Origin: Craterostigma plantagineum
Taxonomy: Eukaryota > Streptophyta > Magnoliopsida > Lamiales > Linderniaceae
DNA length: 64,000 nucleotides
Direction of reading: 5' to 3'
Assembly: GCA_027422505.1 (NCBI GenBank)
Contig: JAPQWV010000310.1
Location: 1-64,000, forward strand
This document shows, one piece after another, positions 10,470 through 22,811 of the stretch; position 1 is the stretch's first letter; each line of letters starts with the position of its first letter. The notes below the pieces were generated by a model, which did no database searches, had not been told where the DNA came from, and was given only the letters and a program-made list of their open reading frames with translations. The translations under genes were made by a program, and so were the position numbers.

Positions 10470-12354
10470 TGTTGGGTTACCCGGTGTCTCCCGGACGCCA
10501 CGTCCTCGGGAACGGTGCGGAACAAAATTTCCGGCTTTCCCATTGCCCTCGTAGCCCGGATGAGATATAAACACATACACATGCAATAGGGCGGGTCAAA
10601 CCCGTACAGAATTACCAGTTGACGCGAGTGGCAGCTCATCGTCCTTTTCTTCAAGACTTCGTCAATGGTGGTGGATGGCACTAGATCGTCACGCCGACCT
10701 CGCAGTGTACCACGGAATCAGTTTTATGAAGATGGCTAGAGAGAACTGAGCCGTCGCGTGGGAGAAACGTGTGTGCGTTCAGTGTGTGTTTTGTGCATTT
10801 GGTTGATTTCAAAAATGACCTCTTTTTTCTCTACCTTTGGAGCACGAAATTCTTAGCCTATTTAAAGGCTTGGATTTCGATATCTTAGTCCTCAAAGTGT
10901 GAGAGATTTTTGCCCAATCTTACTCTCTTTTGAATTCCAAATCCAAACTTAAGGAAACTTACTATTATTAGAAAACTAACTTAAATACCAAGTCAAACTA
11001 AATATATTTAATTTGGTATGGAATTCGAAATTTAATCCTAAATTAATTTTGAAATTTAAATACATAATATTCCAATATTTTATTCCATATTTATTTATAT
11101 CAAATATGCAAATTCCAAAAATACCCTCAAAGGCATACATCGAAATTAGCTTAAGGTGAAATCCAATTTTATCCTCAAGCCTATTAAGTAAGCACTTGGC
11201 CAAACCCAAGTCTTAAAGTTAGTTTCATAAGAAGTCCAACTTCGATCCAATAAATGGCCCGAGGCCCATAAAGGCGTGGACCAACGGCCCAAGGCTCGTT
11301 AAGGCCCAAAACACTTTCTCTCCTTATCAGTACACGATGATCCTTTTTAAGCCCGACTCTCTAGGTTCGAATCAATCTGCAAGGGAGGAATCTAAGAGTC
11401 CGGTAGTTACTTAGCCAATCCCGCAGTACCGGACCGTAACTCGATTCGAGTGCGAATTTCGACCTAATCTTTATCCCAGAACCTCACTATAGATAACAGT
11501 GCTACGTATAAACCCTTCAGCTGTGTCCCAATCAAGTGAGAGCCATGGTCTATGTCAAACCCCTAAACTCGATTAACGGAGACGAGGCAAATTACCAAAC
11601 TACCCTCCATGTCTCACATGAGTTTGTTCAATACCTTGGCCAAGGATTTCGTAATTTCCCGTCGCCGTCCTCATAGGACACTTATCTCGATTACTTGCGA
11701 GACTGTGAATCCATACTCGACGGTCTAAGCCCGACAATCACAAATCGTCGTCAAGACCGCATCTGGCCCGCTGACCCATGCAACAGCAAATCGAGTCGAG
11801 GGGAACCAGTGATTGTGGACACTTCGAAGTCAACTCCGTCAAAGCCCCTTTCGGTCTAAGGTTCACGTAGACTACTACAGCGTTGTCGTCGGTCATTGAC
11901 ATTCCTTGAGTAATAAGCCATGTTCGACCGTTCGACCCGTGATTCAGTGTCCATGAAACGAGTCGATCCCTTGATTGGATTCGTATCACAAGTCATGACC
12001 TCCGCTTCCAAGCGAGATATCGGCACATGATAGGTCATAGACAAATAAGTCGTGATCGGTTATCCAACACCCAACTGGAGCCTCAGGCTTACGGACTTTT
12101 AATGTTCGAGTTAAGAGTCCACTGGTGCCTTCCTCTCTCGTACCCATCGAGAACAGTACTCAACTCGACACATTTGGATTTGTTCATTTATTGCTTTGTC
12201 GGATGCTAAGTAAAGAACTCTTATATCCAATAAAAGAACAATGCCTTTCATTAAACACACGAAATATCTTATTACACAAAAGGTCGAATGATAAATAATC
12301 TAATGCCCTATACAATCTAATCCTCGTATAGCATTCGAGGGCATATTCCTAACA
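10470..12354 (-). repeat. Ty1/copia LTR (full length, minus orientation)
   Basis: On the minus strand this starts TGTTAGGAATATGCCC (12354) and ends GGTAACCCAACA (10470), with TG...CA ends. It is immediately followed (in + coordinates) by a purine tract and copia RNase H, so it is the 3' LTR of a minus-strand element. The sequence recurs at 57153-58859 and, inverted, at 58860-60471. No convincing ORF. Confidence 0.88.
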
Positions 12355-12366
12355 ATCTCCCACTAG
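12355..12366 (-). other. Copia polypurine tract
   Basis: Minus strand AGTGGGAGAT directly abuts the LTR start TGTTAGG. This is the expected plus-strand priming site between RNase H and the 3' LTR. Confidence 0.8.
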
Positions 12367-13896
12367 CACTCAATGCCATGCACTGTAGTATCCAATACCC
12401 ATCTTTTCGAGATGTCTAGCAGCACTGCCTGTGATAGGGGCTTGGTGAACGGGCCGGCCACGTTATCCGCGGTCGCAGTCTTCTGTACGGCTATGTAGCC
12501 ATTCTCAATGAATCCACGTAACAGGTGGTACTTTCTTTCTATATGTTTGGACCTGCTGTGAGATCTTGGTTCTTTCGCCTGAGCAATAGTGCCAGTATTG
12601 TCACACCACAATAACAATGGCCTATCTGCTACAGAAACGACACCAAGTTCTTCGAAGAACTTTCTCATCCAAACATCTTCTTTAGCTGCCTCTGAGGCCG
12701 CTATATACTTTGCTTCGCAGGTGGAATCTGCAGTAGTGCTCTGTTTGGAACTTGTTCAAGACACTGCTCCACCGTTGAGCGTAAAGATGAATCCTGAAGT
12801 GGATTTTCGATCGTCCACGTCAGACTGGAAATCCGAATCCGTATACCCTTCCACTTCCAATTCTCCATTATCATAGACTAGCATCATATCCTTAGTCCGC
12901 CGGAGGTACTTGAGGATAGTATTGACTGGTCCAATGTTCCTTACCAGGGTCAGCCTGAAACCGACTGACTATGCTCACAGCGTACGCCAAGTCAGGTCGC
13001 GTGCAAAGCATCGCGTACATCAAGCTACCCACTGCGGATGCATAGGGATTCCATTCATCTCTTTCCGCTCCAACTCACTTTGGGGGCTCATAGCCTTGGA
13101 AAGGTGAATCTCATGTCGCATAAGCAGGAACCCTTTCTTAGAGTTGTCCATATTATATCGCTTCAGGACCTTCTCTAAGTAAAGGACCTGGGAGAGTCCT
13201 AACATACTATTCGCTTGAAGGCGAATACCCAAGATGTAGGTAGCTTCTCTCAAGTCTTTCATGGAGAATTCGGTCAAATGCCACGCTTTCACTATTGAGA
13301 GCATTCCAATATCATTTCCTAGCAAAAGGATGTCGTCCACGTACAATACGAGGAAAGATATTTTGCTCCCACTGCTTTTCTTCTAGGCGCAAGGATCATC
13401 TTCGTTCTTCAAGAATATGTGGCCCTTGACCACTTCATCGAATCGAAGATTCCACTTTCTGGAGGCTTGTTTGAGTCCATAAATGGACTTGTTCAATTTG
13501 CACACCTTATGAGCATCTCCTTGCGATGTAAAACCCTTGGGCTGCTTCATATAATTTCCTCCCCGAGGTATCCATTTAGAAACGCAGTTTCCACATCCAT
13601 CTGCCAGATCCATAGTCATAGTGTGCAGCTATCGCAAGCAATGTTCGAATGGACTTCATCATAGCGACAGGCGAAAGGTCTCCTCATAGTCAATGCCCTC
13701 TATTTGGCTGTACCCTTTCGCCACAAGCCTAGCTTTGTATGTGTCAACCAATCCGTCAGATCTAATCTTTCTCTTGTAGATCCATTTACACCCAATGGGT
13801 CTAAAACCATCTGGGAGGTCTACTAGAGTCCAGACTTGTTTCCGTGCATAGAATTCATTTCGGCTTGCATAGCTATAAGCCATTTCTCCAAACTCT
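12363..13896 (-). pseudogene. Ty1/copia reverse transcriptase-RNase H fragment
   Basis: Reading down the minus strand from 13896: EKWLIAMQAEMNS, WTLVDLPDGFRPIGCKWIYKRK, KARLVAKGYSQ, LNKSIYGLKQASRKWNLRF, the catalytic box YVDDILLLGND (about 13346) and FSMKDLREATYILGI. Last comes RNase H (LLLWCDNTGTIAQAK; RSKHIERKYHLLRGFIENG; 12668-12363). The pieces are separated by stops and frameshifts. It lies in register with the LTR at 10470-12354 but lacks everything upstream of RT. At 13896 it switches directly to plus-strand copia GAG-pre-integrase, so this is a rearranged, inverted junction and not a normal element. Confidence 0.9.
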
Positions 13897-15229
13897 TTTT
13901 TATTGCTTTCTAATTGTGTAGTTTGCCCAAGGGGCTTATGAATATTGTTTCTATTTCCATTTTGAACGGAAAAGGTTACGAGTTCCGTTTTAGTAATAAT
14001 ATATGCAATATTTATTTTGGAAATAATTGCGTCGGAAGTGCAAGTTTACTGAATGGATTGTATTATCTAAATGTCGAAGATAAAACAAAAACTTTGAATA
14101 CAATCAACAACAAACGAAAATTGCAGTCGAACTCGGTCACGCTGGAGAACAAAAGATTCTCTAGTTGGAGAAAACCGGCGTTATATAGCCCCTTGGGTCT
14201 GATCTCTATCCGACTTGCGAATCATGAATCTTAGAAAGATGACCGAGTCGCCCTTCACATGGACTTTCACGAGAGCCACAGAATTCTCAGTTTGATCCAC
14301 GCGGGTGTTTGCGGACCGTTCCGGGTAGCGACTCGCGATAATTTCAATTATTTCGCTACCTTCACTGACGATCTCTCTCGCTTCGGCAAGGTGTATCTCA
14401 TGAAGCACAAGTCTGATACTTTTGAATGGTTCAAAGAGTCCAAGACTTTGGTGGAAAATCATACGGAAAGAGCATTAAGTCGTTCGATCAGATCGAGGCG
14501 GTGAGTACATGAGCCTCGAGTTTGACGAATTCCTGAAAGAGAAAGGGATCATTTCACAGATGACACCGCCCGAAACACCGCAGTTGAACGGTGTCCGAAC
14601 GTAGAAATTGAACTCTGTTGGATAAGGTTCGATCTATGCTGAGCTATACAGACTGCCCATATCGTTATGGGGTCATGCCCCGTTGACAACGGCACACATT
14701 CTCAATAGATGTCCTACAATGTCTGTCGATCGTATTCCGTATCAGATATGGACATGATGAAAACCGAGACTGAATCACATTAGAATCTGGGGTTGCCCCG
14801 CATTCATGAAAAAGCTCAAGATAGATAAACTGGAATTGAAGGCTGTGAAGGACGTTTTTCGGGTATCCTGAGGATTCCATGGGATACCAGTTTTACTTCC
14901 ACGCCTACAAAATAATTGTTGTAGCCCTTCAGGCTCACTTTCTCGAAGAAGAGTTCGTTCGAAAAGGTGGAGCGGGTCGCGAAGTGACTCTTGTAGAGTC
15001 GTCAGAAGGGCTTTCATGGACTCCAGTATCGGATGACACCGTAGAGCAGTCCGAGACGTAACCTGAGTTGCGCAGGTCGGTAGAGTATCTCGCCAGCCTG
15101 TGAGATATGGGATGGTCCACATCGAGCACGAGGTTGCTGCTATGGAAGGGAACGTCGGAGGCGATCCCACTACCTATTATTATCAGGCAATCAGGGATAA
15201 AGATTCTTAGAAATGGCTTATAGCTATGT
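13897..15229 (+). pseudogene. Ty1/copia GAG-pre-integrase and integrase fragment, paralogue of 300-3394
   Basis: The order is GAG-preIN (LPKGLMNIVSISILN, 13914-14100), integrase zinc region, integrase core (LIHAGVCGPF at 14290-14320; YFATFTDDLSRFGKVYLMKHKSDTFEWF) and linker, to the EKWLIAM-coding point. The first catalytic Asp is Gly here too (codon 14304-14306), the same defect as in the 1-856 copy. The site where LINE-a entered the first copy is intact here at about 14408. Stops are frequent, so it is non-functional. It ends where the same LTR follows as in copy 1, which implies duplication of the combined segment. Confidence 0.9.
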
Positions 15230-15362
15230 GTGGCGACTAGAGCTGTCATGGGCCGGGCCGGGCGGACTGGCCGCCACGAGGCGGGCCTTCAAAACTGAAG
15301 CCCAGCCCCCGCCAGCGGGCCGCAGGCCTGGCAGGCCAGGCCCGCCCGCCATGAATTTTTTT

Positions 15363-16712
15363 TCGGTGTAATGTCCCATATATATAACGTGAAAAGGTAT
15401 GTATATAGTGAGCAGGAGACGAGCTCCGCAATCAGCCAGTAACAGACTACTGGGCACAAGCAAGAACTCTAACTACATGAGTCTATCAAGCGCCTACCAA
15501 GCCACACGCCAAAGTCGACGTATAGCCGCTCGCTGCAGATCGTACTTGGCGGACGTACCACCAATACGCATGATAACCAATGCAAGAACACTACCGACCA
15601 GCCTGTGAGGCGGAGTGATAATCCCCTCCTTCCATCGTCGGTTCCTTGCCTGCCAAATATGGTAAACAACAGATGCAAGTACATGTCGATAAGCAGCCTG
15701 TAGAAGATGCTTCCCCTGCCACCGGGTGGCCGCCCAGTGAATACCAGTGCTCCAGGCCTGATAGGGCCAGATCCATCTAATCTGCCGCCGCAAGAGCCGC
15801 AAGCACTGCCGTGAGAACGGACAATCAAAAAGAGATGCTGGACGTCTCAAAGTGTAGTTCATCGCAAAGGCAACAAGCTGGAGTTCCCGCCCTCTGAGCA
15901 ATCCACGGTTTATCTCGAGTCGAGAGCCGATCCTGCAGTCCCAAATAAAGAATGAACTCATGTCTAGGAACCTTTAAAGTCCCCCCAAACAGTGCAGCCC
16001 AGCATACGGGTGGTCTCCTATGCCGCATCGCGTCCCTAGCCGACCAAGTCAACATAGACCCGTCCGGCGATCCTTCCACAGTACCCCATCGCGAGGCCCG
16101 TGGGCAACGGTTGGGAGTGAACGATTGATCTCAATGTACTCGACCGCCCTCTGCCCTGGCCAGTTCCACCCCTGAGCATCAATGACCATGCTAAGTTGTG
16201 CATCCTGTGGTAGACCCATCGCAACAGGACCCCGAGGGAATCTCTCTAACAGTGGAGTAGGAAGCCGCCACAGATCCTTCCACAGCCAAATCGTGGACCC
16301 ATCCCCAACACGAAACGTAATCATGGATCTGATCAATGGCCTTAACTGTAGCAGCTTCCGCCAACTCCAAGCGTCGTTCGCCGACACCCTAAGATCCCAA
16401 ATCGAGCGAGACAGCAATCTCGTCCCATAAAGCCATTCTACCCATATCGACCCTGGTGATCTTGTAAGGACGCTCCCCAAGTGCTTCAGCATTAAAGCCT
16501 TGTTGTCGACAGCGATAGACCTTAGTCCCAGCATCCCTTCTGTCACGGGGAGACATAAACATCCCATGCCACCTTTGCTGAGCCCCCCCCACAAGAATTT
16601 TCTAAAGCGCGTTTCCAAGGAGTTAACGATGCCTTTAGGAAGCAGAAATACTCCCGACCAATACGCATGAAGTGCCTGCAAAACCGACTTCACCAATTGC
16701 AGGCGGCCCGAG
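15363..16712 (-). mobile_element. LINE-c, 5'-truncated, inside hAT element 1
   Basis: Minus-strand LINE with a 19-bp target duplication (gcccgccatgaattttttt at 15344-15362 and 16713-16731). It holds the 3' UTR (15364-15490) and the C-terminal half of ORF2. Confidence 0.92.
15494..16710 (-). pseudogene. LINE-c ORF2 remnant: RT thumb, connection and zf-RVT
   Basis: A minus-strand open stretch, 16710-16049, encodes RLQLVKSVLQALHAYWSGVF, RFRKFLWGG, LGLRSIAVDNKALML and GDGSTIWLWKDLW. It continues in a second frame (16079-15825: ARDAMRHRRPP, PRHEFILYLGLQDRLSTRDKPW, CCLCDE) and a third (15961-15494: FSRQCLRLLRRQIRW, HILASVVYHIWQARNRRWKEG-like end). At least two frameshifts separate these parts. The C-terminus ends RLWRVAW, matching RVWRLTW in LINE-1. 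The RT palm is missing because of 5' truncation. Confidence 0.88.
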
Positions 16713-17432
16713 CCCGCCATGAATTTTTTTAAAAAATTTTTTTTGTTAAACTTTTTAATTAATTAAAAATAATTTATATAATTGTGATATTTAAATATAT
16801 ATTAATTATGTATTAATTGATAAATGCATCATTAATTATTTAATTATAATATATAAATATACATTAATTATGTATTAATTGATAAATGCATCATTAATTA
16901 TAAATAAATCATTAATTAATTCCTCTATTTAAATAATATATATTTAATTTATAAAATCAATAAATAGAAAAATATGATGGGCCGTCCCGCGGGCCAACCC
17001 GCCCCGCCCCGCCTAGCCCGTGGCCCGTGCGGGCTAGCCCGTCTAGGCCCGCCTTCTGGCAGGAAATCCCAGCCCAGCCCGCCCCATAAGCTGGGCGGGG
17101 CGGCGGCCCGCGGGCTGCGGGCTATTTTGACAGCTCTAGTGGCGACCCTAGCTCTCGCTACCTCGTCTAACGTTAACTTATGTGAGTACGATGTAGTAAT
17201 TTGCGAGACATACAAAAGTGCGTAGGAAATTTTTCCATTTATGAAATGGAACATCGTTCTTTACATGTCAAAAGAATATTCCTAATTCTAATTACACGGA
17301 AGTGTATACATGCACAGTAAAAGAATCCTATGCGCCCAGCCACACAGGTCATCATCCATGCACACACTTCCACCCCAAAAGTCGCTGGAAACTTCAAACC
17401 GATGCCTTGCCCGCTAAGAGATCACGTACCGT

Positions 17433-18443
17433 GGTCGCGTGCACCTACAACACATAACGTGAGGGTGAGCGATAAGCTCAGTAAATGAAAACTTATGCAT
17501 GAGATGCACGTGTCCTAATCCGCAAAGACATCCGCGTCAATGCTTTCTAGACTTCACTTTTCTTCTTGGCAGCTCATTTTGTATTGGGCCCTCGGCTTAT
17601 CAATTCTCGCTATGCCCCATCATAGAGCTCTAATCCACTAGGGATATACATATAGGTGATAGTACAAGCATTGAGAGGCAAAACTAGTACGCAATTTGCA
17701 TTTCTTTTTTTGGCGCATTTTCGATCCCAATGCGGTCCACATTGAGAGGCCATCGATGCCTTTTCTATCTCAATGCAGTCCACATTGAGAGGCTAACCCG
17801 TTCACACAAATTGCCTCTATTCCAGGGCGCCTATTTAATCCCAAATGCGGCTTTGTCATGCGGACACTTCATGCTGGTAGCCTACCACGAGGGTACCAAT
17901 GCCCGAGGTACCCTCGCGTCGCTTATCCCCTCGGGTCGCGTGCACCTACAACACGTTATGTGAGGGTGAGCAATAACCTCAGTAAGTGAAAACTTATGCA
18001 TGAGATGTACGTGTCCTAATCCGCAAAGACATCCGCGTCAATGCTTTCTAGACTTCACTACTCTTCTTGTCCTCTCATTTCATATTGGGCCCTCGGATTT
18101 TCAATCTCGCTATGCCCCATCATAAGCTCTTATCCATTAGGGATATACATATAGGTGCCAGTACACGCATTGAGAGGCAACCCTAGTTTGCAATTTGCAT
18201 TTCTTCTTTTGGCGCCTTTTCGATCCCAATGCGGTCCACATTGAGAGGCCATCGATGCCTTTTCTACCCCAATGTGGTTCACATTGAGAGGCTAACCCGT
18301 TCACGCAAATTGCCACTATTTGCACAACAGGGCGCCTTTTCAATCCCAAATGCGGCCTGTCATGCGAACGCTTCATGCCGATAGCCTACCACGAGGTTAC
18401 CAACCCTGAGGTACCCTCGGCGCCGCTTATCTCCTCGGGTCGC
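17433..18443. repeat. Tandem duplication of about 500 bp within the LTR
   Basis: Unit 1 (17433-17933) and unit 2 (17934-18437) both run from cgtgcacctacaacac to cttatc-ccctcgggt. The string GGTCGC occurs at the start, junction and end (17433, 17934, 18438), suggesting duplication through this short homology. Copy 1 (3640-4189) has a single unit. Confidence 0.85.
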
Positions 18444-18810
18444 ATCCTCCAGGTCGCACCCTCCAGGTCGCACCTTCCTCAGTGAGGGCACCACCCAACA
18501 TTCGCATAGTCGACGGCGCATCAACGTCGCCATGGTAGCATGGGAGAGCCGTGACTCGACACTGAGTCTACAACATATGCCCATACCGACAAATATTCGT
18601 CGCTCACAGGCGATTTTGACTCATACACTAGGCGTGCATGCACGTGATCATGTCGTGAATCATATGAACATGCATGTCATGTCATCTTGAATGGTAATTA
18701 AATCATGTCACATAAAGTTCACGTTCTATCATAAACGCACGTAGTCACATAATTCACGCACATAAGAGTCATGTGTTGTAGTTGAAGTGAAGTTTCCCCT
18801 TACCTGCGTC

Positions 18811-21800
18811 TAGGGTTGAGCAAAAATATTCGAAAACCGGATTCCGATCCGATATTCGATTTCAAAATCCGAAAAATCGGATAACCGGTTTTTAAAATAC
18901 AAATTAAGTATATATAGCCCAACAATAATAAAATAAAAATGAGCCTAGCCCAAGGCCCAAATAAACAGGAAGATAGTAGTTAGCAATAGCATTACGTGAA
19001 CAAGGAAGACTACTTTTTATTTGTGAACTCTAATTGGAAGAAATTTCAGAAAGCAAAAAGAAAGCAAATCGAAGAGCAGACGCCGAGAGCAGACTATTTT
19101 GAGTTTTGACTCCATTAATGTAAGAAGCATCTTCATTTGCCTTCAATTTATTCCTCAGCTCGTATAATGTGTAGAAAAAGTTTGTATTTGGAATTTACAG
19201 CGAGTTATTTATAGCGAGTTAGGGCTGAAATTTGGGATTTTCATATTGAAGTTATAATTTCGAATAAGGCTATACCTCGAATGATACTATAAAACTACGA
19301 CAGGGAATATGTTAATATTGCATATTAGGACTGTTTTACGTATATTGGTTACTAATTTTTTTTATATCTACAGAAGAAGCATGTCTGATGAATATGATAG
19401 CGTGGCTGACAATACTAATGAAAGAGCTGCCAACATGGCGCAGTTGATGGAAGAATTCGACCACCGAAACAAGCGAATGAAAATACCGAAAAGAAGAAAA
19501 GTACTAATGAGAGCTGCTCAACTCGTAAGAAAGGAAAACCACCGGTTCATCCTAATCCTCAAGTAAGTGATGAAAATTCTTCTGTCGATAAAAGAAAAAA
19601 CCGTTCTGATGTTTGGGATCACTTTGAGAAAACTGATATTCGGAAAAGGCTAGGTGTAAGTATTGTGGAAAGATGATTGGTAGTAGTTCAAGAAATGGGA
19701 CTACATGTTTAAAAAATCACATCAGGGCATGTCCAAAAGCACCAGTTAATGTTGATCTGAAACAAAAAAAATTGGATCTTCATTTGAAATCTGTTGTGAA
19801 TAGCGATGGTACCTCAGAAATTGTCAGCATTCCTAGCTTGTGGCAGTTTGATCAAGAATCTTGTAGAAGAGCGCTATCTAGAATGTTAGTATTGGATGAG
19901 ATACCCTTTCGGTTTGTTGAGCGAGAAGGCTTTCGCATTTTCTGTAAATCTTTGAATCCTCAGTTTTCCATACCTTCACGATTTACGGTAGCAAGGGACT
20001 GTTATAGCTTCTTTATAGAAGAAAGAAATAGGCTTAAGGACTTTTTTGGAAGCTTTGTTCTAGGGTTTGTCTCACGACTGACCATGGACATCTGGTCAAA
20101 ATATGAGTTACATGTGCCTCACTGCTCATTTTATTGATGATTTGGAATCTGCACAAAAAAATTATCAACTTCTGTCCTATTGCTGGCCATTCTGGGAAAT
20201 TTATTGGTAGAGCTGTAGAGAAATGCTTGAATGAGTGGGGTCTTAAGAATGTTTTGACCGTAACTATTGACAATGCTAGTGCTAATGACAAGGCCATTGA
20301 GTACTTGACAAAGATTATTAATCATTGGGATTGTGCAGTTTTGGAGGGTAAATACTTGCATGTGAGATGCGCCTCTCATATCTTGAATTTGGTGGTCAAA
20401 GATGGCTTGCATGAAGTTGAAAGATCGATTCAAAAAATTCGTGCTCTTGTGAGATATGTTAGATCTTCGCCGGCAAGGCTACACAAATTCAAAGAGTGTA
20501 TTGAAGAGGAAAAAATTTAGTCTAAAAGCCTTGTTTGTTTGGATGTAGAAACTAGATGGAACTCCACTTATTTGATGCTTGAATCTGCTTTGAATTTAGA
20601 AAGGCTTTTGATAATCTTTTGATGAAAGATAGTACTCTTCGGAATCAAATGGCTAAAGAGAAGGTCGGTGGTAACCTTCACAAGGTGATGGAATAAAGTG
20701 CCTCTTTCTTGCCTTTTCTGAAAATATTTTATGATGCTACTTTGAAGCTTTCAGGCTCTCATTACGTTACTTCCAACCGTTACATGGATGATATTTTTGG
20801 TTGGTATTGTCATTTCGGCACAGTGTAATAGTTCGGATAGAAATATTAGAAGCATGGCATTTTCGATGAAGGAGAAGTATATGAAGTATTGGGGTAACAT
20901 TGATACGATTAATATATTATTGTTCGTGTCTTAAATCCTTGATCCAAGAAATAAGTTGAAATATGTTGAGTGGATGGTGAAAGGCTCGTACGCTAAACAA
21001 GATGCTGAAATTCTTGTTCCGAAAATTATTTACGTTTTTCGGGAGTTGTTTAAGGAATACTCTAGATGGAAAGAGGTTGATGCATCCGAATCTGCTTCAA
21101 GAGGCTCTTCTTCTAGCTCATTGTCTAGTACTATGCCCTGCGATCCTTTGCAAGTTGATTCGGGAATTGATTTTGCAAATTTTATGAGTTCCCAGTTTGA
21201 AATAGATATGGGTTGTACCAATAGCGCAGACAAGTCCGAGTTAGATAAATATTTGGAACATGCATTGGAACCTAGGGAAGCACATTTCGATATCTTGCAA
21301 TGGTGGAAGAGTAATCAGAAAAGGTATCCTACTCTTGCGATGATAGCCCGAGATTTACTTGCAACCAGTGTCTACCGTTGCATCGGAGTGTGCCTTTAGC
21401 ACAGGGGGCGAGTTCTTGATTCTTTCCGGACCTCTCTAACTCCAAGGATGGTAGAGGCTCTCATTTGTGCTCAAGATTGGCTACGTACTTCACGCACTCC
21501 TCTTTTTGTAGAGGAAAACATACTTCAAATTGAGGAATTGGAAGAAGGTTTAATTGTCTCTACAATATTTTAAGTGTATTTATTTTCAAGTTTAGATGAT
21601 TTTTTGTATTGACTTTTAATATATCATTTTATAAATTGTAGGCATGGAACGCTTGGTTAAGGAGCAACCAACAATCGTCATCGATGAGACACTAGATGCC
21701 TTTGATGCTTTGGTTTGAATTTTGATGACATCTGATGCAATCGACATGATTATTCCCTACCTATTTTCATTTAAGTTCTCACTGTAACAGTGACATGTTT

Positions 21801-22064
21801 TTAGAGGAAGATGACTTGACTTATCAGTAAAATGTGGTTCTGGTAAAGCTAATATAATGTGTTTGTCGCTTGATAGTTTCTGTTGCATGCTCTATTTAAA
21901 TCAGCTAAGGCAAATGTTGTGTTTAAAATCGGATTCGGATATCCGGTTTCGGATATCCGAATAAACCGGATATCCAAAACCGGATATCGGAATTTAATCG
22001 GATCGGATGCGGTTTAAAGTTTGAGGTATCCGAAAATTCGGATATCCGAATTTGCTCAGCCCTA
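18811..22064 (+). mobile_element. hAT transposon with decayed transposase
   Basis: A 3254-bp element with terminal inverted repeat TAGGGTTGAGCAAA...TTTGCTCAGCCCTA and a perfect 8-bp TSD CCTGCGTC (18803-18810 and 22065-22072). Subterminal regions are packed with cggatatccg-type motifs (18825-18890 and 21930-22050). These are typical hAT subterminal repeats, probably the transposase binding sites. The uninterrupted target is at about 5572 in copy 1. Confidence 0.95.
19382..21560 (+). pseudogene. hAT transposase (BED finger, RNase H-like core, hATC dimerisation)
   Basis: A candidate 3' splice site (tatctacag, 19366-19374) precedes the start MSDEYDSVAD at 19381. Parts in order: N-terminal basic region (KRMKIPKRRK); a BED-type finger (RSDVWDHFEK, then C-K-Y-C and H-I-R-A-C, 19600-19735) broken by a 1-base frameshift; a core with QESCRRALSRMLVLDEIPFRFVE-like sequence (19850-19920), LTMDIW and VTIDNASANDKAIEYL (20255-20310), and HVRCASHILNLVVKDGL (20358-20410). 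The hATC domain follows (FDILQWWKSNQKRYPTLAMI, 21286-21350) with a frameshift just before the conserved serine-rich motif. Stops at about 20137, 20518 and 20700 make it inactive. Family assignment is secure. Confidence 0.92.
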
Positions 22065-22266
22065 CCTGCGTCCATTGATTACTAGCTACTGACCCGGTTG
22101 AATCCCTAATTCCCCACCTTAAGCACAAAATTATCATGTCAGTACTCTATCTAAATTATTCGGATATTTGTTTCTTAAGTTTCCTAAGTATTACAATATT
22201 AGTTATCGACTGGTATCAAAATTCCTTAAAAAATTTGCTAAGTGGAGTCGACACGTGAATTATACA

Positions 22267-22811
22267 TAGAGCTGTCAAAATGGCGGGCCGGGCCGGGTTG
22301 GCCCGCCGCCCGCCACTTGGTGGGGTGGGGCGGGGCGGGCTGGCCCGCCATCCGGTGGGCCTAAAAAATGGGGTACTAGCCCGCCCCGCGGCGGGCCGTG
22401 GCTATGCGGGACAGGCCCGCCCGCCTATATATATTATTTATTTTTTTTGTATTTTTATTTTATAATTAATTTATTAATTAGTTTTAGTTAACTAAGGTAT
22501 TTAATAATAAATTATGGATAAACAACGTATTACTTATATATTTATAAATATATATGTTATTAATTATGGTATAATTACATTCCCAAAAAAAATTATGGTA
22601 TAAATTAATGAATCATTAACTATTAAATTAATATATTTAAATATAATATATAATATAAAATATATATAATTTTATTAAACTGGCGGGGCAGCCCGCGGGC
22701 CAGCCCGTTTAGGCCCTCCTTCTGGCGGGCCTTAAAAATCCCAGCCCAACCCGCCCCATATGCAGGGCGGGGCGGGCCAGCCGTGGGCCGCGGGCCATGT
22801 TGACTGGTCTA
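22267..22811. mobile_element. Non-autonomous hAT element 2
   Basis: A 545-bp element, 8-bp TSD ATTATACA (22259-22266 and 22812-22819). The left end TAGAGCTGTCAAAATGGC pairs imperfectly with the right end (reversed: TAGACCAGTCAACATGGC). GC-rich arms and an AT-rich core make it a sibling of the element at 15238-17138. The empty site in copy 1 is near 5757-5767. No coding capacity. Confidence 0.92.

Larger units (their letters stand above)
15238..17138. mobile_element. Non-autonomous hAT element 1
   Basis: Terminal inverted repeat TAGAGCTGTCA...TGACAGCTCTA, 11 bp perfect, and 8-bp target duplication GTGGCGAC (15230-15237 and 17139-17146), both hAT hallmarks. The ends are extremely GC-rich (ggcccgc strings) and the middle (16730-16970) is AT-rich. 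It encodes no transposase. A LINE (15363-16712) lies inside; without it the element is about 0.55 kb, like the relative at 22267-22811. The empty site is visible in copy 1 at about 3395-3406. Confidence 0.93.
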
